A stretch of DNA of 64,000 nt from Rugosimonospora africana. GTDB lineage: Bacteria; Actinomycetota; Actinomycetes; Mycobacteriales; Micromonosporaceae. The notes below the pieces were generated by a model that was given only the letters and a program-made list of their open reading frames with translations, had not been told where the DNA came from and did no database searches. Position numbers and translations under genes: made by a program. This document shows, one piece after another, positions 24,198-33,272 of this stretch (its first letter is position 1; each line of letters opens with the position of its first letter). Location: contig NZ_BONZ01000012.1 of the NCBI RefSeq assembly GCF_016862975.1, positions 62,001 to 126,000 of the forward strand. The letters run 5' to 3'.

Positions 24198-25493
24198 ATG
24201 ACCGGCGTTGACGAGGCGGACGTACGGCGCGCGGTCGCCGACGCGCACCGTCGCGAGTGGGCGTTCGTGCTCGCCGCGACGGTGCGCGTCACCGGCGACC
24301 TCGACGTCGCCGAGGAGTGCGTCCAGGACGCGTACGTGACCGCGCTGGACAGCTGGCTGCACCGGGGGATTCCGGAGCGGCCCGGCGCCTGGCTGACGAC
24401 CACGGCCCGCAACCGGGCCCTGGACCTGCTCCGCCGGGACCGGACCCTGCGCACCAAGCTGCCGCTGCTCGTCGAGCCGACCGGTACGGACAACGGCGGC
24501 CTGGGCTACGACGGCATGGGCGACGACGGCGTGGGCGGCGTGCTCGGGGAGGGGAACGGCGTGATCCCGGACGACCGGTTGCGTCTCGTCTTCACCTGCT
24601 GCCACCCGGCGCTGGCCCGGGAGGCGCAGGTCGCGCTGACGCTCCGGCTGCTCTGCGGGCTGAGCACCGGCGAGATCGCGGGCGCGTTCCTGGTGACGGA
24701 GTCGACGATGGCGGCCCGGGTGACCCGGGCGAAGAAGAAGATCACGGCGGCCCGGATCGCGTACCGGGTGCCGGGCGCGGCCGAGTTGCCCGACCGGCTG
24801 GACGCCGTACTGACCGTGGTGCACCTGCTCTACACGACCGGACACACCGCTCCGGCCGGTGGGACGCTGGTGCGCCACGACCTGATCGAGCGCGCCTTCG
24901 ACCTGGCCCGGATGCTGCGCGCCCTCATGCCCGACGAGCGGGAGGCCGCCGGCCTGCTCGCTCTGATGCTCCTGACCGACGCGCGGCGCGGCACCCGTAC
25001 CGGGCCGGACGGCCGGCTGGCGTTGCTGGCCGAGCAGGACCGCACCGGGTGGGACCGGGCCGCGATCGTCGAGGGCAGCGACCTGGTTCTCGTCTCGCTG
25101 CGCGGCGGTCGGCCCGGCCGGTTCGCGCTCCAGGCCGCGATCGCCGCGTTGCACGCCCAGGCGCCCAGCTACCAGGAGACCGACTGGCCGCAGATCCTGG
25201 GACTGTACGGCGAGCTGCTGCGGGTGTGGCCGTCGCCGGTGGTCGCCCTCAACCGCGCGGTGGCGCTGTGCATGGTCAGTGGCCCCGCGGCGGCGCTCGC
25301 GGAGGTCGAGGTGCTGGGGGCGGACCCGCGGCTGGCCGGGTACCGGTACCTCCCGGCGACCCGCGCCGACCTGCTGCGGCAGTTGGGCAGGGACGCCGAG
25401 GCGGTCGCCGCCTACCGGGTCGCGCTCGACCTGTGCGACAACGAGACCGAACGCGAGTTTCTCTCCGCCCGGATCGCCGAGTTGTCTTCGTGA
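24198..25493 (+). CDS. ECF RNA polymerase sigma factor, ECF42-type with C-terminal extension
   Basis: 431 residues, longer than a plain ECF sigma. Sigma region 2 covers ~10-75 (EWAFVLAATVRVTGDLDVAEECVQDAYVTALD), region 4 ~125-180 (LTLRLLCGLSTGEIAGAFLVTESTMAARV), followed by a ~240-residue TPR-like extension (LIERAFDLARMLRALMPDE, VVALNRAVALCMVSGPAAAL). This is the ECF42 layout, in which the C-terminal part controls activity instead of an anti-sigma factor. It is cotranscribed with the DGPF protein before it. No anti-sigma gene is seen. Confidence 0.9.
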   Translation: MTGVDEADVRRAVADAHRREWAFVLAATVRVTGDLDVAEECVQDAYVTALDSWLHRGIPERPGAWLTTTARNRALDLLRRDRTLRTKLPLLVEPTGTDNGGLGYDGMGDDGVGGVLGEGNGVIPDDRLRLVFTCCHPALAREAQVALTLRLLCGLSTGEIAGAFLVTESTMAARVTRAKKKITAARIAYRVPGAAELPDRLDAVLTVVHLLYTTGHTAPAGGTLVRHDLIERAFDLARMLRALMPDEREAAGLLALMLLTDARRGTRTGPDGRLALLAEQDRTGWDRAAIVEGSDLVLVSLRGGRPGRFALQAAIAALHAQAPSYQETDWPQILGLYGELLRVWPSPVVALNRAVALCMVSGPAAALAEVEVLGADPRLAGYRYLPATRADLLRQLGRDAEAVAAYRVALDLCDNETEREFLSARIAELSS

Positions 25494-25527
25494 GACGAGG
25501 TCGCGTTTCGCGTAAACCGCCGGGACG

Positions 25528-25545
25528 TCAGGGCTGAAGCCCTGA
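25528..25545 (+). terminator. short hairpin after the sigma factor gene
   Basis: TCAGGGCT and AGCCCTGA form an 8-bp perfect stem with a 2-nt centre. The rest of the 25494-25813 gap holds no convincing gene and is probably the promoter region of the polysaccharide operon. Confidence 0.55.
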
Positions 25546-25813
25546 TCGGTCGGTACACCCGGACGTCGGGCCGGCCCCGCCGACCATGAATGGTTTCGCC
25601 TCACGCCGTCCGTCGGGTGGGCGATCAGCCAAAGGGATCGCTTCTCGGTCGCGGTCTGCCGGGTATTTGTCAGCGGGCTATCTGGAGCGTTCCGGCGCCG
25701 GTACGTTCCGTGGCGAACCTTGGCAGCGCACCCCTTCGCGACCGGCGGAAGACCGTCGGCCGCTAAGTGTCATGTGCGGCCCGGAACACGAGCCGCCGAC
25801 CGAAAGAGGAGCC

Positions 25814-26920
25814 GTGAGCGTTTCGCTTACCGAGGAACCGATCGGCGTCGCCGTCATCGGAGCCGGCTACTGGGGACCCAATCTGGTCCGTAACTTCCAG
25901 GCTTCACCATCGTTCCGGCTGCGCTGGCTGTGCGACCTCGACGTCGCGCGGGCACAGCGGGCTCTCGGCCAGTACTCGACCGTGCAGGCCACGGCCGACC
26001 TCGAACGGGTGCTCGACGATCCGGCGGTGCACGCGGTGGCCATCGCCACCCCGGCCGGTACTCACCTGGACGTGGCCATGTCGGCGCTGCGAGCCGGCAA
26101 GCACGTGCTCGTGGAGAAGCCGCTCGCCGCGCGGTACCCGGACGGGCTGCGGCTGGTCGAGGAGGCCGACCGGCGCGGGCTGGTCCTGATGTGCGACCAC
26201 ACCTACTGCTACACCCCGGCGGTGCTGCGGATCCGCGAGATGCTCCGCGGCGGCGAGCTGGGCGAGCTGCACTACCTGGACTCGGTGCGAATCAATCTCG
26301 GTCTGGTCCAGCGGGACATCGACGTCATTTGGGACCTGGCACCCCACGATCTGTCCATTTTGGACTTCGTGCTGCCGGACAACGTCCGACCGGTCTCGGT
26401 GGCGGCCGCCGGCGCCGACCCGATCGGGGCCGGCCGTTCCTGCGTCGCATACCTCACCCTCCGGCTGACCGGTGGGGCCATCGCGCACGTCCACGTCAAC
26501 TGGCTGTCGCCGATCAAGGTGCGCACCACGCTGATCGGTGGCTCGAAGCGCACGATGGTCTGGGACGACCTCAACCCGACGCAGCGCATCTCGGTCTACG
26601 ACCGGGGAGTCGACCTGGCCGCCCCGGATGAGCTGGGTGCCGAACAGCGGCGGGAGATGCTCGTCTCGTACCGCTCCGGCGACATGGTCGCTCCCGCGAT
26701 GCCGGAGCGGGAGGCATTGCGCTCGATGGCCGAGGAGTATGCGGGCGCCATCCGCACCGGCCGCGCGCCGCTCACCGACGGCCGGTCCGGCCTGCGGGTA
26801 CTGGAAATCCTGGAAGCCGCCTCGCGCAGCCTGGCCGAGGGCGGCGCGTCGATCCCCCTGGAGAGTGCAGTGACACCGAACGCGATGGCCGGCAGCGCGC
26901 GCCGCGAGGTGGCGGCATGA
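25814..26920 (+). CDS. Gfo/Idh/MocA-family sugar oxidoreductase (WbpB-like)
   Basis: 368 residues from GTG 25814 (AAGAGGAG upstream). Rossmann start GVAVIGAGYWGPNLVRNF; the EKP motif (HVLVEKPLAARYPDGL) with its catalytic Lys; then a dimerisation beta-sheet domain containing DLAPHDLSILDFVL, whose His fits the family's active site. These enzymes oxidise or reduce nucleotide sugars; with the acyltransferase at 48527 and the aminotransferase at 29821 it matches the WbpB step (3-oxidation of UDP-GlcNAcA). First gene of a tightly packed + strand operon; its end overlaps the next gene by 4 bp. Confidence 0.85.
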   Translation: MSVSLTEEPIGVAVIGAGYWGPNLVRNFQASPSFRLRWLCDLDVARAQRALGQYSTVQATADLERVLDDPAVHAVAIATPAGTHLDVAMSALRAGKHVLVEKPLAARYPDGLRLVEEADRRGLVLMCDHTYCYTPAVLRIREMLRGGELGELHYLDSVRINLGLVQRDIDVIWDLAPHDLSILDFVLPDNVRPVSVAAAGADPIGAGRSCVAYLTLRLTGGAIAHVHVNWLSPIKVRTTLIGGSKRTMVWDDLNPTQRISVYDRGVDLAAPDELGAEQRREMLVSYRSGDMVAPAMPEREALRSMAEEYAGAIRTGRAPLTDGRSGLRVLEILEAASRSLAEGGASIPLESAVTPNAMAGSARREVAA

Positions 26921-27918
26921 GTGAATCGGAAGGGGCACGCGCATCGGCGGCGGTCGCGATCGACGGGGCGCGGGCACTGGTCACCGGTGGGGCCGGCACG
27001 ATCGGGTCGCATGTGGTGGACCAACTGCTCGACGGCGGGGCGGCGGAGATCGTCGTGCTGGACAACCTGGTGCGCGGCCGGCTGGCCAACCTCGCCAGGG
27101 CGCTGGACGACAGCCGGGTCCGGCTGGTTGAGGGCGACATCCGCGACGCCGGGCTGGTGCGCGAGCTGACCGCCGGGAAGGACCTGGTGTTCCACCTCGC
27201 GGCGATCCGGATCACCCAGTGCGCGCAGGAGCCCAGGCTGGCCAACGAGGTGCTGGTCGACGGCACGTTCAACGTGGTGGAGGCGGCGGCCGAGGCGGGC
27301 GTACGCAAGGTGGTGGCGTCGTCCTCCGCCTCCGTGTACGGGCTGGCCGAGGAGTTTCCCACGACGGAATGGCACCACCCGTACCACAACGACACGTTCT
27401 ACGGGGCGGCCAAGGCGTTCAACGAGGCCACGCTCCGCAGCTTCCACGCCATGAACGGGCTGGACTACGTTGCCCTGCGCTACTTCAACGTGTACGGCCC
27501 CCGGATGGACATCCACGGGCTGTACACGGAGGTGCTGATCCGCTGGATGGAGCGGATCGAGGCGGGCCAGCCACCGCTGATTCTCGGCGACGGTACGCAG
27601 ACGATGGACTTCGTTCACGTCGCCGACATCGCCCGGGCCAACATCCTGGCGGCTACCGCCGACGTGACCGACGACGTGTTCAACATCGCGTGCGGTGTCG
27701 AGACGAGCCTGCGCGAGCTGGCCCTCGCGCTCGCCGAGACGATGGAGGCGAAGCCGGACCTGGAGTTCGGTCCGGCCCGCGCGGTCAACGGGGTGACCCG
27801 CCGGCTCGCCGACACCAGCGCGGCGGCCGACAAGCTGGGTTTCGTCGCCGGCATCCGCCTGGCGGACGGCCTGGCCGACCTGGTCCGCTGGTGGCGCGCC
27901 GAGCGGGCCGCGTCGTGA
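26917..27918 (+). CDS. NAD-dependent nucleotide-sugar epimerase/dehydratase (extended SDR)
   Basis: 333 residues. NAD-binding GGAGTIGSHVVDQLL; the catalytic Ser in SSSASVYG and the Tyr-x3-Lys in TFYGAAKAF are all present. Then come the substrate-loop RYFNVYGPRMDIHG and the C-terminal LADTSAAADKLGFVAGI. Typical of UDP-glucose/GlcNAc 4-epimerases or related NDP-sugar enzymes. The ATG overlaps the preceding stop (ATGA). Its TGA overlaps a GTG that opens a 20-codon minicistron leading to the aminotransferase. Confidence 0.85.
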   Translation: MSESEGARASAAVAIDGARALVTGGAGTIGSHVVDQLLDGGAAEIVVLDNLVRGRLANLARALDDSRVRLVEGDIRDAGLVRELTAGKDLVFHLAAIRITQCAQEPRLANEVLVDGTFNVVEAAAEAGVRKVVASSSASVYGLAEEFPTTEWHHPYHNDTFYGAAKAFNEATLRSFHAMNGLDYVALRYFNVYGPRMDIHGLYTEVLIRWMERIEAGQPPLILGDGTQTMDFVHVADIARANILAATADVTDDVFNIACGVETSLRELALALAETMEAKPDLEFGPARAVNGVTRRLADTSAAADKLGFVAGIRLADGLADLVRWWRAERAAS

Positions 27919-27977
27919 CCCCGCCGACGACCTCGCCGATGATTGTGCGGGCGCACGCAACGGAGGATCTCTCGTGA
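27915..27977 (+). CDS. possible 20-residue minicistron between epimerase and aminotransferase
   Basis: GTG 27915 overlaps the epimerase stop (GTGA), and the frame ends in a TGA that overlaps the GTG start of the aminotransferase (GTGA). Encoded peptide: MTPPTTSPMIVRAHATEDLS. It could couple translation across the 56-bp gap. It may be coincidence, since TGA and GTG are frequent at this GC content. Confidence 0.3.
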   Translation: MTPPTTSPMIVRAHATEDLS

Positions 27978-29101
27978 TCCCGGTGATGAAGCCGTACCTG
28001 GGCGAGGAGGAGGCGCAGGCGGCCGCCGAGGCCGTCCGGTCCGGCTGGGTCGCCCAGGGGCCGAGGGTGGCCCGGTTCGAGGAGTCCTTCGCCTCCTACG
28101 TCGGCGCCGGGCACGGGGTGGCGCTCAGCTCCTGCACGACCGCCCTGCACCTGGCGCTCGTGGCGCTGGGCATCGGCCCGGGTGACGAGGTCATCGTGCC
28201 GTCGCTGTCGTTCATCGCGACCGCGAACGCGGCCCGGTATGTCGGCGCGACTCCGGTCTTCGCCGACGTCGAGCTGTTCACCGGCAACCTGACGGTGGAG
28301 ACCGTGGACGCGGTGCGGACGCTGCGCACCCGGGCGGTGATCGCGGTGCACCAGGGCGGCGTGCCGTTCGACACGGTCGCCCTGCGCGCGGCGTGCCAGA
28401 GCTGGGAGGTGCCGCTGGTCGAGGACGCGGCGTGCGCGGCCGGGTCGACCGCGTACGACCGGCCGCTCGGGGACGGCGCGCTGCTCGCGGCGTGGTCGTT
28501 CCATCCCCGTAAGGTCATCACGACCGGCGAGGGGGGAGCGCTGACGCTCGACCGCGAGGACTGGGCGGCGCGGCTGCGCCGGCTGCGCGAGCACGGCATG
28601 AGCGTGTCGGCCGCCGACCGGCACCGGAGCACCCAGCCGGTGTTCGAGGCATACCTGGAGACCGGCTTCAACTACCGAATGACCGACATCCAGGCCGCGG
28701 TCGGGCTGGTGCAGCTCGGAAAGCTGGACGCGATGGTGGCCCGCCGGCGGGAGCTGGCGGCACGGTACCGGGAGCTTCTGTCCGATGTGGACGGCCTGAC
28801 CCCGGTGGCGGACCCGCCGTACGGGCGGGCCAACTTCCAGTCGTTCTGGGTGCTGCTCGACGAGCGGTTCGGTCGCGGCCGGGACGAGGTTCTGGCCGAG
28901 CTGGCGGTCGCCGGTGTCTCGGCACGGCGGGGCATCATGGCGGCTCACCTGGAGCCGGCGTACGCGCAGGCGCGATCGTCGCGCCTGCCGGTGACCGAGC
29001 GGCTCACCCGGGACTCGCTGATCCTCCCGCTGTTCCACACGCTGACCGCCGACGAGCAGGACCAGGTCGTGGGTACGCTGCGGAAACTGGCCCGGGGATG
29101 A
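27974..29101 (+). CDS. DegT/DnrJ/EryC1 nucleotide-sugar aminotransferase
   Basis: 375 residues; GTG start with GGAGGA 8 bp upstream. The PLP-binding Lys is at about residue 180 (SFHPRKVITTGEGGAL). Other family marks are MKPYLGEEEAQAAAEAVRSG, SSCTTALHLALVALGIGPGDE and EDAACAAG. It transfers an amino group to a keto-sugar nucleotide, of the perosamine/PglE type. Directly followed (4-bp overlap) by a PglD-like acyltransferase gene, the pairing expected for making an N-acylated amino sugar. Confidence 0.88.
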   Translation: MIPVMKPYLGEEEAQAAAEAVRSGWVAQGPRVARFEESFASYVGAGHGVALSSCTTALHLALVALGIGPGDEVIVPSLSFIATANAARYVGATPVFADVELFTGNLTVETVDAVRTLRTRAVIAVHQGGVPFDTVALRAACQSWEVPLVEDAACAAGSTAYDRPLGDGALLAAWSFHPRKVITTGEGGALTLDREDWAARLRRLREHGMSVSAADRHRSTQPVFEAYLETGFNYRMTDIQAAVGLVQLGKLDAMVARRRELAARYRELLSDVDGLTPVADPPYGRANFQSFWVLLDERFGRGRDEVLAELAVAGVSARRGIMAAHLEPAYAQARSSRLPVTERLTRDSLILPLFHTLTADEQDQVVGTLRKLARG

Positions 29102-29817
29102 CCGCTGACCTGCTGATCGCGGGCGCGGGCGGGTTCGCCCGGGAGACCGTGTCGGCCGTTCGCGCGATCAACGAAGCGGCCAACCACGCGACCGACGAGG
29201 TGCGGCCGGCGTTCCGGCTGCTCGGCTTCCTGGACGACGATCCCGCGCTGCACGGCACCGGCCGAGCCGGGCTCACCGTCCTCGGTGGACTGTCCACTGT
29301 CTACGACCATCCGGACGCCATGGTGGTCGTGTGCGTCGGCAACCCGCGGGACTACGCGGCCCGGGCCCGGGTGGTCAACCGGCTGGCGCTGCCCGACCAC
29401 CGGTACGCGACCATCGTGCACCCGTCCGCGTCGGTCGGCACCGGCTGCGCCGTCGGCCCGGGCAGTGTCCTGCTGGCCGGCGCGGTCCTGACCGCCGAGG
29501 TCACCGTCGGCGCGCACGTGTCGGTGATGCCGCAGGCGGTGCTGACCCACGACGACGTGGTCGAGGACTACGCGACGATCGCGTCCGGGGTGCGCCTGGG
29601 CGGTGCGGCGTGGTTGGAGCCGGGCGTGTACCTCGGCGCGGGCGCGCTGATCCGCGAGGGTGTGCGGATCGGCGCGGGTTCGCTGATCGGCATGGGCGCG
29701 GTGGTGCTGCGCGACGTGCCACCGGGCGAGGTGTGGGCCGGGAACCCGGCCCGGCGGCTGCGCCCGGCGGATGAGAAAGCCAGTGTGTTCGCCGGTATGA
29801 CCGTGAGGAGTAGCTGA
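29098..29817 (+). CDS. PglD/NeuD-like sugar acyltransferase
   Basis: 239 residues. The N-terminal Rossmann-like domain (LLIAGAGGFARETVSAV) binds the nucleotide sugar. From about residue 95 a left-handed beta-helix of hexapeptide repeats follows (VGTGCAVGPGSVLLAGAVL, EPGVYLGAGALIREGVRIGAG), with the active-site His in VMPQAVLTHDDVV and the usual ending VWAGNPARRLR. It N- or O-acetylates an amino sugar made by the preceding aminotransferase, whose stop it overlaps. Confidence 0.85.
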   Translation: MTADLLIAGAGGFARETVSAVRAINEAANHATDEVRPAFRLLGFLDDDPALHGTGRAGLTVLGGLSTVYDHPDAMVVVCVGNPRDYAARARVVNRLALPDHRYATIVHPSASVGTGCAVGPGSVLLAGAVLTAEVTVGAHVSVMPQAVLTHDDVVEDYATIASGVRLGGAAWLEPGVYLGAGALIREGVRIGAGSLIGMGAVVLRDVPPGEVWAGNPARRLRPADEKASVFAGMTVRSS

Positions 29818-29820
29818 GCC

Positions 29821-30918
29821 ATGGGCAGAGTTCCGCTCGTCGACCTCCAGGCCGCGCACGCCGAGGTGGCCGAGGAGGTCGAGCTGGGCTTCAAGCGGGT
29901 CATCTCGACGACCGGGTTCATCGGCGGCGAGGAGGTGGCCGCGTTCGAGCGAGAGTACGCGGCGTTCGCCGGCGTCCCGCACTGCGTCGGAGTGGCCAAC
30001 GGCACCGATGCGCTGGAGTTGGCGCTGCGCGCGGTCGGCGTGGGGCCGGGCGGCGAAGTGATCCTGCCGGCGAACACGTTCATCGCGACGGCCGAGGCGG
30101 TCGCCCGGACCGGTGCCCGGCCGGTACTCGTGGACATGGACCCGGACAGCTACCTTATCGACGTCGAGGCGGCGCTCGCGGCCGTCACCCCGGCCACCCG
30201 CGCGGTGCTGCCGGTGCACCTGTACGGGCAGCTCGCCCCGGTCGAACGGCTGGTCGAGGGGCTGGCCGGCAGCGGAGTGGCGGTCGTCGAGGATGCCGCG
30301 CAGTGCCAGGGCGCCACCCGGTACGGGCGGGGTGCCGGTTCCTGGGGGATCGCGGCGACCAGCTTCTACCCCGGCAAGAACCTGGGCGCGTACGGCGACG
30401 CCGGTGCGGTGGTGAGCACCGACCAGACGCTGGCGACAACCGTCCGGACGCTGGCCAACCACGGCGGCCTGACCAAGTACGCGCACGACCTGGTCGGCTT
30501 CAACAGCCGGCTCGACGCCCTGCAGGCGGTCGTGCTCCGGGCCAAACTGGCCAAGCTGGCCGCCGGCAACCAGGCGCGGCGGGCCGCGGCACAGCGGTAC
30601 GACGACCTGCTCGCCGGGCTGGACGTGGTGCGGCCGGCGACGCTGCCCGGCAACCTGCACGTCTGGCACCTGTACGTGGTGCGGGTGCCCGACCGGGACC
30701 GGGTGGTCGCGGAGCTCAACGCGGCCGGCATCGGCGCGGGCATCCACTACCCGACACCGGTGCACCTGACTCGCGCCTTCGAACACCTCGGGTACCGGCG
30801 GGGCGCGTTCCCGCACGCCGAGGCCGCCGCCGATCGGATCCTCTCGTTACCCGTCTACCCGCAGATCACCGGGCAGGCGCAGGAGTCCGTCATCGAGACA
30901 CTGCGTTCCCTGTTGTGA
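29821..30918 (+). CDS. DegT/DnrJ/EryC1 aminotransferase (WbpE/FdtB-like)
   Basis: 365 residues. PLP Lys at about residue 186 (SFYPGKNLGAYGDAGAV). Start VPLVDLQAAHAEVAEEVE and the segments GVANGTDALELALRAVGVG and PVHLYGQLAPVE are close to the WbpE/FdtB group, which aminates C3 of UDP-3-keto-GlcNAcA or a dTDP-3-keto sugar. Together with the WbpB-like enzyme and the WbpD-like acetyltransferase it would give a 2,3-diamido sugar. Next gene starts in its stop codon (GTGA). Confidence 0.85.
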   Translation: MGRVPLVDLQAAHAEVAEEVELGFKRVISTTGFIGGEEVAAFEREYAAFAGVPHCVGVANGTDALELALRAVGVGPGGEVILPANTFIATAEAVARTGARPVLVDMDPDSYLIDVEAALAAVTPATRAVLPVHLYGQLAPVERLVEGLAGSGVAVVEDAAQCQGATRYGRGAGSWGIAATSFYPGKNLGAYGDAGAVVSTDQTLATTVRTLANHGGLTKYAHDLVGFNSRLDALQAVVLRAKLAKLAAGNQARRAAAQRYDDLLAGLDVVRPATLPGNLHVWHLYVVRVPDRDRVVAELNAAGIGAGIHYPTPVHLTRAFEHLGYRRGAFPHAEAAADRILSLPVYPQITGQAQESVIETLRSLL

Positions 30919-32336
30919 CCCCGGCAGGCCGCGACACGAGGACGCCGGGCGGGCTCAACGGGGCGACGCCCGGCACGTCCGGGGGAGCAGTTGGCGAGGG
31001 CGGGCGCTGGGCCGACCGACCGAGGGGCGGCGCCGCCCTCGGGGCCGCGGTGCGGCCGATGGGTTCCCAGCAGGCCGCCGTGATGCTCCAGGCGTTCGCG
31101 GTCGCGGCCTTCGTGTTGCCGACCGACACGGTGATCCGGGTGATCGGCGCGCAGGGGTACGTTGCCAGCCTCATCGCCATGCTCCTGCTGGCGGCCTGGA
31201 TCGTGACGGCGATCTTCGGTTACCACGATCCGCTGCACACCCGGTACCCGATCCGGGGTGCGCTCGCACTGATGTGGATCTGCACGCTGCTGTCCTACGC
31301 CGCGATGCCGTTCTACGTTCCCGACGAGAGCCAGCGGCTCGGCGCCGGCCGGTGGCTCATGCTGTGGGCCGGCACGTCGGGGGTGGTGCTGGTCGCCGCC
31401 GAGCACCTGCGGTCGATGCGCGACGTGCACCGCGTGGTTCGCGTCATCGTGTGGGGCGGTGCGTTCTCCGGGTTCATCGCCGTGTTCCAGTTCTGGTTGC
31501 ACTGGGATCTCAAGCCGTACCTGCGGCAGTTGTTGGTGGGATTCGAACGCAACGGCGACTACTCCGGCTTCCAGGGACGGGACGCGCTGGTGCGGGTCAC
31601 CGGCATGGCGAACCATCCGATCGAGTTCGGTGTGGTGGCTGGGATGCTCCTGCCGCTGGCGATCTGGCTCGGTCTCTACGGCCGGCAGCGCTCGGCGCTG
31701 CGGCGCTGGCTGCCGTTGGTGCTGATCGGGATGTGCATCCCCATGTCGGTGTCCCGGTCCGCGATCCTCGCGAGCGTCACGTCCGTCGGCGTCCTGGTCG
31801 TCGCGCTGCCGGTCGCCGAGCGCGCGCGGGTCATCCTGTTCACGCCGGTCGCGGTGGTTGGCGTCTTCGCGTCCACACCCGGCTATCTACGCACCATGTA
31901 CGGGCTGTTCACCGCGGGCTCCACCGATCCGTCGGTCGCCAACCGGTTGAACAACTATCCACGGGTACTCGCCGCCGTGCAGGCGCATCCGTGGCTGGGC
32001 GCCGGCGGCGGTACCGACATCCAGACCGACCTGACGAAGGTGCTCGACAACCAGTACCTCAAGTCCGCCATCGAGCTGGGTCTGGTCGGTGTGCTGGCTT
32101 TGATTCTCTATCTCGTGGTACCGATGATCGCCATGGTCCAGGTGGCGGTCAAAGCGCGCGATCCCGAATTTCGCGCCCTGTGCGCTGCCCTGGCCGGAGC
32201 CGCGCTAGCGGCGGCCGTAGCCTCATATACTTTTGATTCCTTCTCCTTCGCCCAGTTCGCTTCGGTCCACGCGCTCGTGGTCGGACTGTGCGGTACCTGT
32301 TGGCTGCATGCACACCGCCCTCCTTCCTCCTCGTAA
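30915..32336 (+). CDS. O-antigen ligase/polymerase (Wzy-like) membrane protein
   Basis: 473 residues from GTG 30915, which overlaps the previous stop. A Gly/Ala/Pro-rich cytoplasmic N-terminus precedes about ten membrane segments (AVMLQAFAVAAFVLP, MWICTLLSYAAMPFYV, TSGVVLVAAEHL and others). A large outer loop near 330-400 (GLFTAGSTDPSVANRLNNYP, HPWLGAGGGTD) has the Wzy_C/WaaL pattern, including the usual Arg and Gly-rich part. Expected to join oligosaccharide repeat units on the outer face of the membrane. Confidence 0.8.
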   Translation: MTPAGRDTRTPGGLNGATPGTSGGAVGEGGRWADRPRGGAALGAAVRPMGSQQAAVMLQAFAVAAFVLPTDTVIRVIGAQGYVASLIAMLLLAAWIVTAIFGYHDPLHTRYPIRGALALMWICTLLSYAAMPFYVPDESQRLGAGRWLMLWAGTSGVVLVAAEHLRSMRDVHRVVRVIVWGGAFSGFIAVFQFWLHWDLKPYLRQLLVGFERNGDYSGFQGRDALVRVTGMANHPIEFGVVAGMLLPLAIWLGLYGRQRSALRRWLPLVLIGMCIPMSVSRSAILASVTSVGVLVVALPVAERARVILFTPVAVVGVFASTPGYLRTMYGLFTAGSTDPSVANRLNNYPRVLAAVQAHPWLGAGGGTDIQTDLTKVLDNQYLKSAIELGLVGVLALILYLVVPMIAMVQVAVKARDPEFRALCAALAGAALAAAVASYTFDSFSFAQFASVHALVVGLCGTCWLHAHRPPSSS

Positions 32337-32350
32337 GAAGCGAGTCGTTC

Positions 32351-33145
32351 ATGGATCTGCTGGCCATCTTCTCCTCTCTCCGGCGCCACCCGCTGGTTGT
32401 GGTGATCCTCGCGCTGCTGGTCGTCGGCGGAGACGCGTACGTGCTGTTTGTCATCCCTCCGTCGTACGAGTCGCAGGCCCAGTACGTTCTGATCGCACCG
32501 CCGGCTCCGCCGACCGACGCGCAGATCGCCGCGGATCCGGCACTGGGACGGCTGAACGACAACAACCCCTACCTCAGGTTGCCGAGCTCGGTTGTCGTGG
32601 ATGTGTTGGCGCAGCGGGTGTCCGGTGACGCGGTGCGCCGCGACCTGATCGCGCAGGGCGCCGATCGGAATTACGTGATCAGCTCGACCAACAGCATCGG
32701 CAACGGTCTCGTCATCCAGATCACCGGCACCGGCCACTCCGCCGGCCAGGCACAGGGCACGCTGAACCTGGTCGCCGCGCGGACCAAGAGCGAGCTGCAG
32801 ACCATGCAGACGATCGACGGTGCCGACAGCCGGTTCCTGTTCCAGGTGTTGGCGATCAACGCACCAACCGACGCGACCCGGAAGATAACCGGAACAATGC
32901 GGTCGCTGATCGCGGTGACCGCGGCCGGGGTGATTCTGATATTCGCCTTGATCTCCGTACTGGAGGCGCTGCCCACCCGGCGAAGGAAGCCGCGGCACGG
33001 CGACCCGGGCGACGGCGGTGGGCAGCCGGGCAACGATCTCACGATGGTTCTGCCCCGAATGCCGAGGGAAGCGGCCGGGTCGATCGCCGTCACGACCGAA
33101 CGGCGGTCAAACGGTCAGTCCACTCCGGCACGGGGGGACGCCTGA
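32351..33145 (+). CDS. Wzz-like polysaccharide chain-length determinant, no kinase domain
   Basis: 264 residues from ATG 32351. Two membrane segments, near 16-36 (HPLVVVILALLVVGGDAYVLF) and ~188-210 (LIAVTAAGVILIFALISVL), flank an extracytoplasmic helical domain (YESQAQYVLIAPP). The cytoplasmic tail is short and lacks Walker motifs or Tyr clusters, unlike fused Wzc kinases. No separate kinase gene is in the window. Likely role: controlling chain length together with the Wzy-like protein encoded just before it. Confidence 0.75.
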   Translation: MDLLAIFSSLRRHPLVVVILALLVVGGDAYVLFVIPPSYESQAQYVLIAPPAPPTDAQIAADPALGRLNDNNPYLRLPSSVVVDVLAQRVSGDAVRRDLIAQGADRNYVISSTNSIGNGLVIQITGTGHSAGQAQGTLNLVAARTKSELQTMQTIDGADSRFLFQVLAINAPTDATRKITGTMRSLIAVTAAGVILIFALISVLEALPTRRRKPRHGDPGDGGGQPGNDLTMVLPRMPREAAGSIAVTTERRSNGQSTPARGDA

Positions 33146-33272
33146 CGGTCTACGGCCCCGGCCTGTTGGCCGACCGCGCCACCATCCGGGTGGCGATCGG
33201 TGCCGGATGGACGGTCAGTTGTCCAGTAGTCGAGATGTACATAGCGTTCGGCTTGTCGTCCTGGGGGACACG

